A program made the position numbers and the translations under genes. Source: Brevibacillus porteri (GTDB taxonomy: Bacteria > Bacillota > Bacilli > Brevibacillales > Brevibacillaceae). Taken from it: a stretch of DNA of 64,000 nt. The notes below the pieces were generated by a model. That model did not search any database. It saw only the letters and a program-made list of their open reading frames with translations, and was not told the origin of the DNA. The stretch spans positions 1-64,000 of the forward strand of contig NZ_PXZO01000009.1 of NCBI RefSeq assembly GCF_003013475.1, in the 5' to 3' direction. Numbering within the stretch: the stretch's first letter is position 1; each line of letters starts with the position of its first letter. Shown here piece by piece: positions 7,901 through 17,600 of the stretch.

Positions 7901-10141
7901 GATACGGCGATGAAACTACAAAATGTCGTATGGGCTCGTCCGATCGTTGTAGGCGATCAGCCTGTTAAGGTACATACGGGTCTCGTTCTCGAAGAAGATG
8001 GTGAGGTGTCCTACCAAATCTATAGCGAGGCAGAGGGCAGTGATGCTGAGATCGTGGTACACAGTCAAGGAAATGCTGTGCTTAGTCCGCTTTCGGAGTT
8101 GCAAATGCTTGATTTGCCAGTTTTGCAAGCGCAGTGCAGCGAGCGTGTGATTTCATCCGAGGAATTCTATAAGTTCTTTAGAGCGATTGAGATTGATTAT
8201 GGATTCGGACATAAAGGAATAGACAAGGTATATGTCGGGCCAGGACAAGTCTTGGCAAAGCTGGTTTTACCATTATCGGTCACCGGCTCAGAGGATCAGT
8301 TTGTCTTGCATCCTAGCTTGATGGATTCAGCTTTGCAGGCCTCTGTGGAGTTAACACTCTCTTCCCGTCACGTGATGTCGTCGGATAGTATGGCAAAACG
8401 CAAGCCAGTGATGCCTTTTGCCCTGGAGGAGATTGAAATCATCAGCCCGTGCACCCCTGAGATGTGGGCATACGTGCGATACAGCGACGGAAGCCAAGCG
8501 GGGGATAAGGTAGAAAAATACGATATGGATCTATGTGACGACACAGGAACGGTTTGTGTACGAATGAAGGGATTCACATCTCGGATACTGGAAAGAGAGA
8601 TCCAAACAGATCGGACAGCAACAAAAACGCCAGTTGAGACCTCTAGCGAATCGCTGATTGGAACGATGCTGCTCAGTCCTGTATGGGAAGAGGTTGTGAT
8701 GGACCGTGGTTCGGAAACGCCACTTGCAAGTGATCGTATTCTGATTGTTTGTGCAGATGATGGGAACCGAAGCCTTGTTCAACAACGCTATCCTCAGGCA
8801 GCTGTTATGGAGATTACACCCGCAGAGAGTATAGATGAAATAGCGGTGAAGCTTGCGCAAGTTGGTTCGATTGATCATATCATCTGGATTGCGCCATGGA
8901 TTGATTTAGAATATCTGGCAGAAGAGGCACTCATCATCGAGCAGGAGCGCGGTGTATTTCATGTGTTTCGCTTGCTAAAAGCGCTGCTCAAGCTGGGCTA
9001 CGATACAAGGGAGCTAGGATGGAGTCTCGTAACCTTCCAGACCCAACCCATTCATCAAAACGATGTGGTCAACCCTATTCATGCCAGTCTTTACGGATTA
9101 GTCGGTTCGATGGCAAAAGAATACACAAACTGGCGTATCCGACTTGTTGATCTGGAAGCTGGTCGTGCTTGGCCAATGGAAGAGGTTTTCACCCTTCCGC
9201 CAGATGCCGAGGGAAATGCAACGGTTTATCGCGGAGGGAAATGGTATCGTCAGGAATTGATTCCATTACGTCAACCGCGATGGGAACAGGCTTCCTACAG
9301 GCAGGGGGGAGTCTATGTTGTGATTGGAGGTGCTGGCGGTATTGGCGAAGTCTGGAGCGAATACATGATCAGCACGTATCAAGCGCAAATCATCTGGATT
9401 GGACGCCGAGAAAAGAATGCAGAAATCCAAGCCAAAGTGGATCGACTTGCGAAGCTCGGACCTGCTCCTGTCTATATGGCGGCGGATGCGACGAATCGCA
9501 AGTCCTTGTATTTTGCCTATGAAGAGATCAAAAAGCGATACAAGCAAGTGAACGGAGTCATTCATTCCGCGATTGTCCTGCTAGATAAAAGCCTCGCGAA
9601 TATGGACGAAGAGCGCTTCCGTGCCGGACTTTCGGCAAAGGTAGATGTAAGCGTGCGGATTGCGCAAGTATTTGATCGGGAGCCGTTGGATTTTGTCATG
9701 TTCTTCTCATCGATCAACTCATTTACCAAGTCGCCTGGACAAAGCAATTATGCGTCAGGTTGTACGTTTAAAGATATATTCGCGCACCAGCTTTCGTTGC
9801 ATAGCCTCAGTGCAGTGAAGGTGATGAATTGGGGATACTGGGCGAACGTAGGCATTGTTGCCACCAAGGATTACCAGGAGAGGATGGCACAGGCAGGATT
9901 AGGCTCCATTGAACCTAGCGAAGCGATGATGGCCTTGGAAAACCTGCTTGCTGGACCGATGAATCAAGTCGCGTTGGTGAAAACAACGAAATCACAGGCC
10001 ATGCTTACGATAAATTCGGATAAATCGATTCACATCTATCCAGAAAAACTGGTATCACACATCGAAAGTGTAAAGAATGATATGCCCAAACTAGAGTTTT
10101 CGTCTCAACGCAGACAATCTGAAATGGAGGCTTATAAATGA
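1916..10141 (+). CDS. Trans-AT polyketide synthase, first subunit (ACP-ACP-KS-cMT-ACP-KS-DH-KR)
   Basis: 2,741 aa. Domains by residue: ACP1 10-83 (GISS, Ser43), ACP2 101-173 (GIHS, Ser134), KS1 195-609 (DTACSSA, Cys352; HGTGT; NIGH), KS-flanking linker ending LPAYPF, cMT 796-1157 (GAGTGGTS), ACP3 1199-1280 (GLDS, Ser1236), KS2 1328-1747 (Cys1489), linker LPTYPF, DH 1932-2227 (His1964 in HVVKGQRVLP, Asp2137 in MDSALQ), KR 2247-2699 (GGAGGIG, Tyr2612). There is no AT domain, so malonyl units come from a separate enzyme. I chose ATG 1916 because GGGGGGAG (1902-1909) lies 6 nt upstream; a start at 1877 would overlap the methyltransferase and add 13 atypical residues. The protein ends right after KR; its cMT-ACP is at the start of the next gene (ATGA overlap). 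No loading enzyme domain precedes the two N-terminal ACPs. Confidence 0.93.
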   Translation: MKVLFHSFHDVETIVKEVMTDLLKDTTNPLDFDKSFVELGISSVLSVEMVEMMNRKLGIDLGIEVVFDHENIKQLATHIFEKYQEIAQATDRIQADHGSTTIASKIGKIMAQLLDTPVETLNFDKSFIELGIHSVLAVELIEAINADLGLHLGVEVIFDYTEVGELAEYISLQFASEMAADDSQILPTVLANEIRHSDIAIIGIAGRFAGSDSVEELWKHLASGDSCIEEISRSGWEADQYYGGLLKDIDQFDATFFNISSDEAKSMDPQQRLFLQESYKAFEDSGYSVEQLSGRKVGVFVGGRHSDYKEKSVLAEGVSSQTMLGNEMSMLGARLSYFLNLKGPSLAVDTACSSALVAIHLACDSLRRGETEMALAGGVAIHSSPDFFVMSSKMGVVSPDGTCNTFDNHANGMVFGEGVGAVVLKPVAKAMEDGDHIYAIIKGSTVNQTGKSNGITAPSMLAQKELIVDVYENAGVDPETISYIETHGTGTQLGDPIEVKALMEAFRSFTDKTQFCAIGSHKPNIGHATMTSGLASLFKVVMAMKYKKIAPTISIKEVNKHIKLTGSPFFINTELIEWNTSDATPRRAGVSALGSNGTNCHLILEEAPTVQLQSSKQQAGAYYLFPFSAKSESALTKKVDEMSHWLAKEAGRFHEQDISYTLFTGRSHFSHRCMFIAKDVEELRQKIAEVKETGTTADYFVHNESDFVQLEKSLKEFGEKLITEVVENSSLTTQARKEKLSTLADLFVKGYKLDWSSLYKNGKYTRVPLPAYPFRGERYWLPKTKRQDRLPNTHPELWKEMDELLCKLLWGQMQSIGWFTDKSVNVADLKAKTGFQHRYEKWLEETIAMLARHGYLDGFDGEQCLVVDPTLIEVDAVWAEWDRRKVAWRKDANLEVRIRLLEATMKSLPHIVTGKRLATDVMFPGSSMELVQHIYKNNPVADHYNEVLAETVATYVEERMKQDQSAKIRIIEIGAGTGGTSTFVFEKLKPYQQFMEEYCYTDISKAFLMFAQKEYGPHVPYLTYQIFNVEAPFAEQGVREGYYDLVIAANVLHATKDIRKTLRHTKAVLRENGLVLLNEISSNSLFLHLTFGLLEGWWLSEDTDVRIPGSPALTPADWETVLEKEGFHAISFPAQEAHDLGQQIVLGKSDGVLHPDVCVGTTASPIARETVHQSKAEGRVSSQPAPQNIPSQSGVTEQTVTDYVKDMIIEKLVTALEVDVDSIDVDEPFRDYGLDSILGVRLVQEINQAMIIEIETTILFDYSTVNQLASYILSEYKEVISHALGQKVSLSEQREDSVSAIQTEPFIQAAPMLSAEKGRASEKAAFLAEPIAIIGMSGTFASSDNADDLWDHLVNGSDLLTKVTRWDLSAYGLDEAEGYQYGGLVENIDLFDPLFFNISGLEADYMDPQQRFFLEESWKALEDAGYAGQGVQGIQCGVYAGCAKGDYDRLVGENPPAQAFWGNMESIVPARVAYHLDLQGPAVTIDTACSSSLVAIHMACQALRTGEVDMALAGGVFIQSTPGFYLSAKRAGMLSPTGRCHTFDERADGFATGEGAGVVVLKRLSEAIACGDHIYGVIRGSGINQDGTTNGITAPSAKSQERLERNVYNTFDINPEQITMVEAHGTGTKLGDPIEYQALTRAFRTYTDKKEFCAIGSIKTNIGHTQIAAGVAGVIKILLSLKHKQIAPSLHFEAGNENITFADSPFYVNTSLKEWSVEPQAKRCAAISSFGASGTNAHMVIEEAPQVERNHAKKPGYLIVLSARTFEQLRQQVAQLLSFCEKAPETDCGNISYTLLVGRKHFHHRFSCMVQHTAELVQLLKKWLETGKVSQAFVSELNEKDHREQTALKRYGNQSIENLHGTSQSSEYLEQLSVIAELFVQGYGLDYDKLFADDSYSRISLPTYPFAKERHWVLESETKANARVAAKNATASVIHPMLHQNTSTFSEQRFSSIFTGEEFFLADHVVKGQRVLPGVAYLEMARTAMEHAVGERVHGDTAMKLQNVVWARPIVVGDQPVKVHTGLVLEEDGEVSYQIYSEAEGSDAEIVVHSQGNAVLSPLSELQMLDLPVLQAQCSERVISSEEFYKFFRAIEIDYGFGHKGIDKVYVGPGQVLAKLVLPLSVTGSEDQFVLHPSLMDSALQASVELTLSSRHVMSSDSMAKRKPVMPFALEEIEIISPCTPEMWAYVRYSDGSQAGDKVEKYDMDLCDDTGTVCVRMKGFTSRILEREIQTDRTATKTPVETSSESLIGTMLLSPVWEEVVMDRGSETPLASDRILIVCADDGNRSLVQQRYPQAAVMEITPAESIDEIAVKLAQVGSIDHIIWIAPWIDLEYLAEEALIIEQERGVFHVFRLLKALLKLGYDTRELGWSLVTFQTQPIHQNDVVNPIHASLYGLVGSMAKEYTNWRIRLVDLEAGRAWPMEEVFTLPPDAEGNATVYRGGKWYRQELIPLRQPRWEQASYRQGGVYVVIGGAGGIGEVWSEYMISTYQAQIIWIGRREKNAEIQAKVDRLAKLGPAPVYMAADATNRKSLYFAYEEIKKRYKQVNGVIHSAIVLLDKSLANMDEERFRAGLSAKVDVSVRIAQVFDREPLDFVMFFSSINSFTKSPGQSNYASGCTFKDIFAHQLSLHSLSAVKVMNWGYWANVGIVATKDYQERMAQAGLGSIEPSEAMMALENLLAGPMNQVALVKTTKSQAMLTINSDKSIHIYPEKLVSHIESVKNDMPKLEFSSQRRQSEMEAYK
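1943..2435 (+). other. N-terminal tandem ACPs (putative loading region)
   Basis: Two consecutive acyl carrier domains open the first PKS. The phosphopantetheine serines are encoded at 2042-2044 and 2315-2317. They share the framework DFDKSFVELGI / NFDKSFIELGI, which suggests duplication. No adenylating, GNAT, AT or KS domain lies before them. Either a separate enzyme loads the starter here, or they accept a chain from a synthase encoded elsewhere. Confidence 0.7.
2500..5755 (+). other. Module 1: KS1-cMT-ACP
   Basis: KS1 (2500-3740) has Cys codon 2969-2971, HGTGT and NIGH, so it should elongate. The cMT (4303-5385) has an intact GAGTGGTS SAM loop at about 4833-4860. ACP3 serine codon is 5621-5623. 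There is no KR, so the expected intermediate is alpha-methyl-beta-keto. Confidence 0.85.
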
Positions 10142-11610
10142 ACACAATGGATAAGCTTCTCAGTGAACTACTCTTTGGTCAATTACAGTCAATCGGGCTG
10201 TTCACGGTAAAAAAACAGACAATAGCAGAACTCAAAGCCAAATTGCATGACAGGTACGGCAAATGGCTGGAAGAAAGCATAGCCGTTCTCGTGCAAAACC
10301 ATTATCTTGCGTACGACGGAGAGTCACTCATCGCAAACGATATCACCCCTATTGATCTTGATACAGCATGGAAAAAATGGGAGGAAGAAAAAACAGCATG
10401 GCTCAACGACCCGAATAGTAAAGCTCAGGTGATTCTGGTAGAGGGAACTATGCGAGTATTGCCAGAGATTTTACTAGGAAAGATTCCAGCTACAGAAATC
10501 ATGTTTCCTAATTCCTCGATGGAATTGGTGGAAGGGATTTATAAACATAACGTGGTTGCAGATTACTTTAACGAAGTGCTAGCCAATACAATTGTTACTT
10601 ATGTGAAGCAGCGTACGGAGCAAGATGCTTCTGCACGGATTCGAATTTTGGAAATCGGGGCAGGTACAGGTGGAACCAGTGCGATCGTACTGCCAAGGCT
10701 AAAACCCTTTCAGAAGCATATCGAGGAATATTGTTATACCGATGTTTCGCAAGCCTTTTTACTTCACGCCGAAAAAGAGTACGGAGCCGAAAATCCATAT
10801 CTTACGTATCGGATATTTAACGTGGAAAAGCCTGTTGAGGATCAGGGGATCGCTGCGGACACCTATGAACTGGTGATTGCCACAAACGTGCTGCATGCAA
10901 CGAAAAATATTAGCCAAACCTTGCTCCATGCTAAAACAGCTTTACAGAAAAATGGCTTACTGATTCTGAATGAGTTGACGAGCAATACCTTGTTTGCTCA
11001 TTTGACTTTTGGCTTGCTGGATGGTTGGTGGGGCTATGATGATCCAGAATGGCGTATTCCTGGATGCCCTTTGTTAACGGTTGAAACATGGCAAAAGATG
11101 CTGAAGAAGGCAGGATACCGATCTGTTTTCTTGCCAGCGGAAGAGCATTTGGATTTATGCCAGCAGATTATTGTTGCAGAAAGCGATGGGGTTATACGCC
11201 GTAGCAGTCAGCCGAGGCAGTCGGCGGTAACAGTTGCGTATTCGCCTATAAAAAAGCAAGCCACAAAGTTGAAGGCGAAACCACTTAAAAAACAAGTGCC
11301 TGTACGCACAACACCAGCGAAAAAATCAGGCAGAGTCACTGAGGAAGTTCTTCGCGAAAAAAGTACGATTTATATGAAAAGACTGATTGGTGAAACGCTT
11401 AGAATTCCGACCCATCAGATTCAATCATCAGCCCCATTAGAGCAATATGGGATTGATTCGATTTTGGTTGTGCAATTGACCAATTCTCTTCGCAAAGATT
11501 TTGCGAATATGAGCAGTACGATATTTTTTGAGTATCAAACGATTGATGCCTTGATAGAGTATCTCATCGAGACGCAAAAGGAAGTGTTGATCAAGGTAAT
11601 AGGTTTAGAA
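5897..11610 (+). other. Module 2, split over two proteins: KS2-DH-KR / cMT-ACP
   Basis: KS2 (Cys codon 6380-6382), DH1 (His 7805-7807, Asp 8324-8326) and KR1 (Tyr 9749-9751) end the first protein. cMT2 (10147-11205, intact GAGTGGTS) and ACP4 (Ser 11458-11460) open the second. Expected product is an alpha-methyl, alpha,beta-unsaturated unit. The KR carries the Asp of the B-type LDD motif (LLD). Confidence 0.85.
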
Positions 11611-14600
11611 GCACAGGAAGCAATTGACGAAACATACCAGAGCGAGATAGAGAATGAAGAGATGAACGTCTCTGCTTCAACGGCGTACACCAAGCTTCCT
11701 GTGAGAAAAACGAGACGCTTTTTATCCGTTCGAGAACAAGAAAGCAAGGAATCCATTTCGCCTTCATCTGTGGTGCGGGATGTGGCGATCATCGGTCTTT
11801 CCGGGCGTTATCCGCAGGCGAAAAATGTGGATGAATTCTGGAACCGTTTAAAAGAGGGCAAAAACTGCATTTCTGAAATCCCTAAGGATCGCTGGGATTG
11901 GAAGAATTATTTTGACGAAGAAAAAGGTAAAAAGGAATCTATGTATTCAAAATGGGGCGGATTTATCGATGATATGGATAAATTCGATCCCTTATTTTTT
12001 CAAATCTCTCCAAAAGATGCCGAAGAAATGGACCCGCAGGAACGGTTATTTTTACAAGAAGCCTATGCGAGTATCGAGGATGCTGGATATACGCCTACCA
12101 CTCTGTGTGAAAGCAGAAAAGTAGGCGTTTTTGTCGGCGTGATGAATGGAAATTATCCGACGGGAGCCACTTATTGGTCGATCGCGAATCGACTCTCCTA
12201 TCTCTTAAACTTTCAAGGTCCAAGTGTTGCGGTGGATACCGCATGCTCCGCTTCTCTTACAGCGATTCATTTCGCCTTGGAAAGCTTGTACAGCGGTACA
12301 AGCGAGTGTGCAATCGCAGGGGGAGTCAATCTCATTGTCGATCCTGTGCACTATATGAAATTGTCAGCTTTGACGATGCTCTCTCCTTCGGATCAATGCA
12401 AGTCCTTCGGCGATCAAGCGGACGGTTTTGTGGATGGAGAGGGTGTGGGCGCAATCGTCTTGAAGCCTTTGGATAAGGCGATAGCCGATGGCGACCATAT
12501 TTACGGAGTCTTCAAAGGAAGTATGATGAATGCCGGTGGGAAAACGAATGGCTATACCGTCCCTAATCCGCAGGCGCAGGCGCAGTTAGTGGCAGATGCC
12601 TTACAACGTGCCAAGGTACATGCAAGAACGGTCAGTTATCTGGAAGCACACGGAACAGGGACGGAGCTGGGAGACCCGATCGAGGTTGCTGGACTTACTC
12701 GCGCCTTTGAAAAAGACACCCAGGACAAACAGTTTTGTGCATTGGGATCAGCGAAGTCGAATATTGGACATTGTGAAAGTGCGGCAGGGATTGCTGGCGT
12801 AACGAAAATATTATTGCAGCTGAAGCACGCGCAATTAGTGCCATCCTTACATTCCAGCACACTCAATCCCAATATTGATTTCACCAAGACTCCGTTTGTG
12901 GTTCAGCAAGAGTTGGCGGAATGGAAACGCCCAATCGTTGAAATCAATGGCACAACCAATGAATATCCACGAATTGCAGGGATTTCCTCGTTTGGTGCGG
13001 GGGGAAGCAATGCCCATGTGATTATTGAAGAATATATTCCGGAAGAGCAACAGCCATCCAGTATAAAAATCACACCTCAGAACCCGGCTATTCTTGTTTT
13101 GTCAGCAAAGAATGCGGAGAGGTTGTATGAGAAAGCTCAGCAGTTGTTAGCCTTTATCCAAGAACACTCCTTATCTGATGCGAACTTAGCCGACATGGCG
13201 TACACGCTTCAGGTAGGACGTGTCGCCATGGAAGAGCGTCTTGCTGTCCTTACTGGCTCTGTGAAGGAGTTGCAACAAAAACTAACAGCTTATGTAGAAG
13301 GACAAGAGCATATTGCTGATTTGTATCGGGGTCAGGTAAACCGAAATCAGGAAATGCTGGATATTTTGACGTCCGATGATGAATGGGAAGAAACGATTGC
13401 GAGATGGATGGAACGAGGCAAATACAGCAAGCTTCTCGACCTGTGGGTGAAGGGCTTACCTATTGATTGGAACAAGCTTTATCAGGAAGAGCAACCGAGT
13501 CGTATCAGTTTGCCGACGTATCCTTTTGCCAAGGAAGCATATTGGATCGAAGCCAAGCCTGTTAGCAGTAGCGCAGGGGTAGGTTCGATTCATCCTTTGT
13601 TACACAAAAATACATCCGACTTCATGGAGCAGCGGTTTAGCTCCACGTTTACGGGACAGGAGTTTTTCCTGAGTGACCATGTCATCAAGGGTCAACGTGT
13701 CTTGCCAAGTGCGGCTTATCTGGAGATGGCACGGGCAGCAATACAATTGGCGACGGGAGGTCTGGGTTCGGAGCAAGAACAGGAAGGACTTCGTTTCAAA
13801 AATGTGGTCTGGACTCAACCTTTGGTTGTCGGGTCAGAGCCCGTTCAGGCTCATATCGAACTCTATCCTGAGGCGAATGGTGAGATTGTTTTTGAAATTT
13901 ACAGCGATAGCAGGCAAGACCAGGAGCAAAGAGCGGAGATTGTACACAGTCAGGGAAGTGCCGTGTTGTGCTCCATTCCAGATATTCTACCTTTCGATCT
14001 CACCGCATTGCGGGAACAGTGTAACCTAAGCAAACTCAGCGCGGAACAATGCTATGAAGCTTTCAAAAAGATGGGAGTCGACTATGGGCTTGCACATCGT
14101 GGGATAGAGCAAATTTTGATCGGTCAGGGGCAGGTGCTGGCGAAGCTGTCTCTGCCTTCGTCCGTGATGAAGACCCAAGGACAATTTGGTCTGCATCCGA
14201 GTTTGCTCGACGCAGCCCTACAGTCGTCGCTTGGCTTGATGATGGCAACCAGTGATTTTTCGCTGATTCTTCCCTTTGCTCTTGAGGAATTGGAGATCGT
14301 AGGTACTTGCTCCGCTTCCATGTGGGCACTCATTCGTTATAGTGAGGGCAGTAAAGCTGGAGATATAGTGGAGAAGTTTGATATCGACTTGTGTGACGAG
14401 AACGGAAATATCCAGCTGCGGATGAAGGGCTTTTCTACGCGCAAGATCGCAAATGAATCGGTTGGATCAGGAGTAGAAGCGTCAAAAGCTTCAGTTTCTT
14501 TCGAAGAGGAGAATGCCTTGGATTCCTCCTCACTAATGGAACAGGCAACCCATTATTTAAAAAAGCTGCTTTCCTCCGTCATCAAATTACCAGCAACGAA

Positions 14601-17600
14601 AATGGAAGCAGACGCCTCGTTGGAAACATACGGTGTCGATTCCATTGTGGCCATGCAGATGACCAAGGAGTTGGAAAAGCGATTTGGCTCGTTACCAAAA
14701 ACGCTATTTTTTGAATACCAAACGATTAAAGAATTAACAGGTTATTTCGTTGAAAACTACCGTGAAAATCTGATGCACATCCTGGGGATGGGGGAAAATG
14801 CGGAAGCTCCCCTCACGCAAGAGCCAAAAACAACGATTGTGGATGAGAGGACAGCACAGACAGAGCGCAGGAGCAAAAAACGCAAGTCTCAGCGTTTCGC
14901 GTCCCTGCGCATGGAAACCCAACGATCAAAAGGAGCGTTGGACATTGCCATTATTGGTATTTCTGGACGCTATCCGCAAGCTTGGAACATACATGACTAT
15001 TGGAAAAATCTGCGTGACGGCAAAGATTGTATTACCGAAATCCCAAAAGACCGTTGGGATCACAGTCTGTACTTTGATGAAGTAAAGAACAAGGGCGGTA
15101 AGTCGTATTCCAAATGGGGCGGCTTTATAGACGGTGTCGATCAATTTGATCCGCTGTTCTTCCATATTTCCCCGCGGGAAGCAGAGCTGATGGACCCACA
15201 GGAGCGGTTATTTTTACAGTGTGTCTATGAAACGATAGAGGATGCAGGGTATACGCGCGATGCTCTTGGCAAGCACGATGGCTTGGGAGGCAATGTAGGG
15301 GTTTACGTAGGGGTTATGTACGAGGAATATCAGCTCTATGCGTCCGCTGAACAGGCGTTGGGCAGAGCGCTTACGATTGCGGGAAGTCCAGCTTCCATCG
15401 CTAACCGCGTCTCCTATTTTTGCAATTTCCACGGTCCGAGCATGGCGGTCGATACGATGTGTTCTTCATCGTTGACGGGAATTCATTTAGCGTGTCACAG
15501 CCTACAGCGCGGTGAATGTGAGGTTGCGATCGCAGGTGGTGTGAATGTTTCTATTCATCCAAACAAATATTTGTATTTGTCGCAGGGCAAATTCGCTTCC
15601 AGCAAAGGACGATGCGAAAGCTTTGGGGAAGGCGGAGACGGATATGTACCTGGCGAAGGAGTCGGAGCGGTATTGCTCAAACCTCTGGCGAGAGCAATCG
15701 CTGATGGAGACCACATCTATGGTGTGATCAAAGGAAGCGCCATTAATCATGGTGGAAAAACGAACGGCTATACGGTTCCCAATCCTCATTCTCAATCAAG
15801 AGTGATTCGCCGTGCTTTCGAAGAGGCTGGAATTCACCCGCGAACGGTCAGCTACATAGAGGCACACGGTACAGGGACTTCATTGGGGGACCCGATTGAA
15901 ATTGCCGGATTGACGAAGACCTTTCAGGAATACACGAAGGAGAATCAGTTCTGCGCGATTGGTTCGGCCAAGTCAAATATCGGGCATGCTGAGAGTGCGG
16001 CAGGGATAGCAGGGTTGACCAAGATATTGCTGCAAATGAAATACAAGAGGCTAGTTCCGTCCCTTCACTCCCGCACACTGAATCCGAATATTGATTTCAG
16101 CAAGACTCCATTTGTCGTGCAGCAAGAGCTGGCGGAATGGAAGCGACCGGTGATTGAAATCAATGGGGTAACGAGAGAATATGCAAGGATTGCGGGGATA
16201 TCCTCCTTTGGGGCGGGAGGGGCAAATGCTCATCTCGTCATGGAAGAATACATCGAAGAGGAACACCGCCCACAATTCAGCATCTCGGCAAAAAATCCAG
16301 CTGTTATCGTATTGTCAGCCAAGAATAAAGACCGTCTCCTAGAGCAGATGCAGCGGATGTTATCTGCTATTCGGGAGCAAGTGCTGACGGACAACGATCT
16401 AGCAGACATTGCTTACACGCTACAGGTAGGACGTGAGGCGATGGAAGAGCGGTTCGCTGTGATCGTCAAGTCGATCTCTGAGCTGGAAGCAAAGCTAACG
16501 GGTTATCTGGAAGAGGAGGATGACATACAAGACCTGTTCATGGGTCAGGTAAAGCGGAATAAAGAAACGATGGATGTTTTCGCCGCAGATGAAGATTTAC
16601 AACAGGCAATCGATACATGGATCGCAAAAGGGAAATACGCAAAGATTTTGCAGATGTGGGTACAGGGACTGATTTTTGACTGGAACAAACTCTACGGGGA
16701 TACGAAGCCTCGTCGAATCAGCTTACCTGCTTATCCTTTTGCAAGAGAGCACTATTGGCTGCCAAAGGTGGATTCACAAGCAGCTGGTTTTACCGCAGGA
16801 GCGCTGGCTACCCTACATCCCATGCTGCATCAAAATACGTCGACACTTTCGGAACAACGGCATAGTTCTACTTTTACAGGGCAGGAGTTTTTCCTTAACG
16901 ATCATGTCGTGAAGGGGCAAAAGGTCTTACCTGGGGTAGCTTATCTGGAGATGGCACGAGTGGCTGTGGATTTGGCAGCAGGTGTCCGATCTGATAACCA
17001 GTCGGCGATTCAATTGAAAAATATCGTGTGGGCGAAACCAGTTATTGTGGAAGATGTACCCATCCAAGTACACACGGGACTATACCCGGAAGAGAATGGT
17101 GAAATTACTTTTGAAATCTACAGCCAGCCAAGGGAAGCCGAGGAGAATCTAGTAGTACATAGCCAGGGAAGAGCAGTACTACGATCAGCTATGGAAGCGC
17201 CAACGCTCGACCTTTCTGCCATTCAAGCACAGTGCACAAAGAGTAGTTATCGCTTTAGCCAATGCTACGAAACGTTTCATGGGATAGGACTGGCATACGG
17301 TCCATCACACCAAGGGATTGAGAAGCTGTTTGTCGGGTCAGACCAAGTGCTGGCGAAGCTGATCTTGCCTTCCTCTGTTACGGATACAGCAGGAAAATTT
17401 GTCCTCCATCCGAGTATCATGGACGCCGCATTACAGGCATCGCTTGGTTTCGTAATGGGCACTACCGACCTTCAGCCGTCCTTGCCTTTTGCCTTGGAGC
17501 AATTGAATATTTACAGTTCTTCTACAGCTGCGGTATGGGCGTTGGTTCGATACAGTGACGGCAATGCAGCTACCCAAAAAGTGCAAAAGCTCGACATTGA

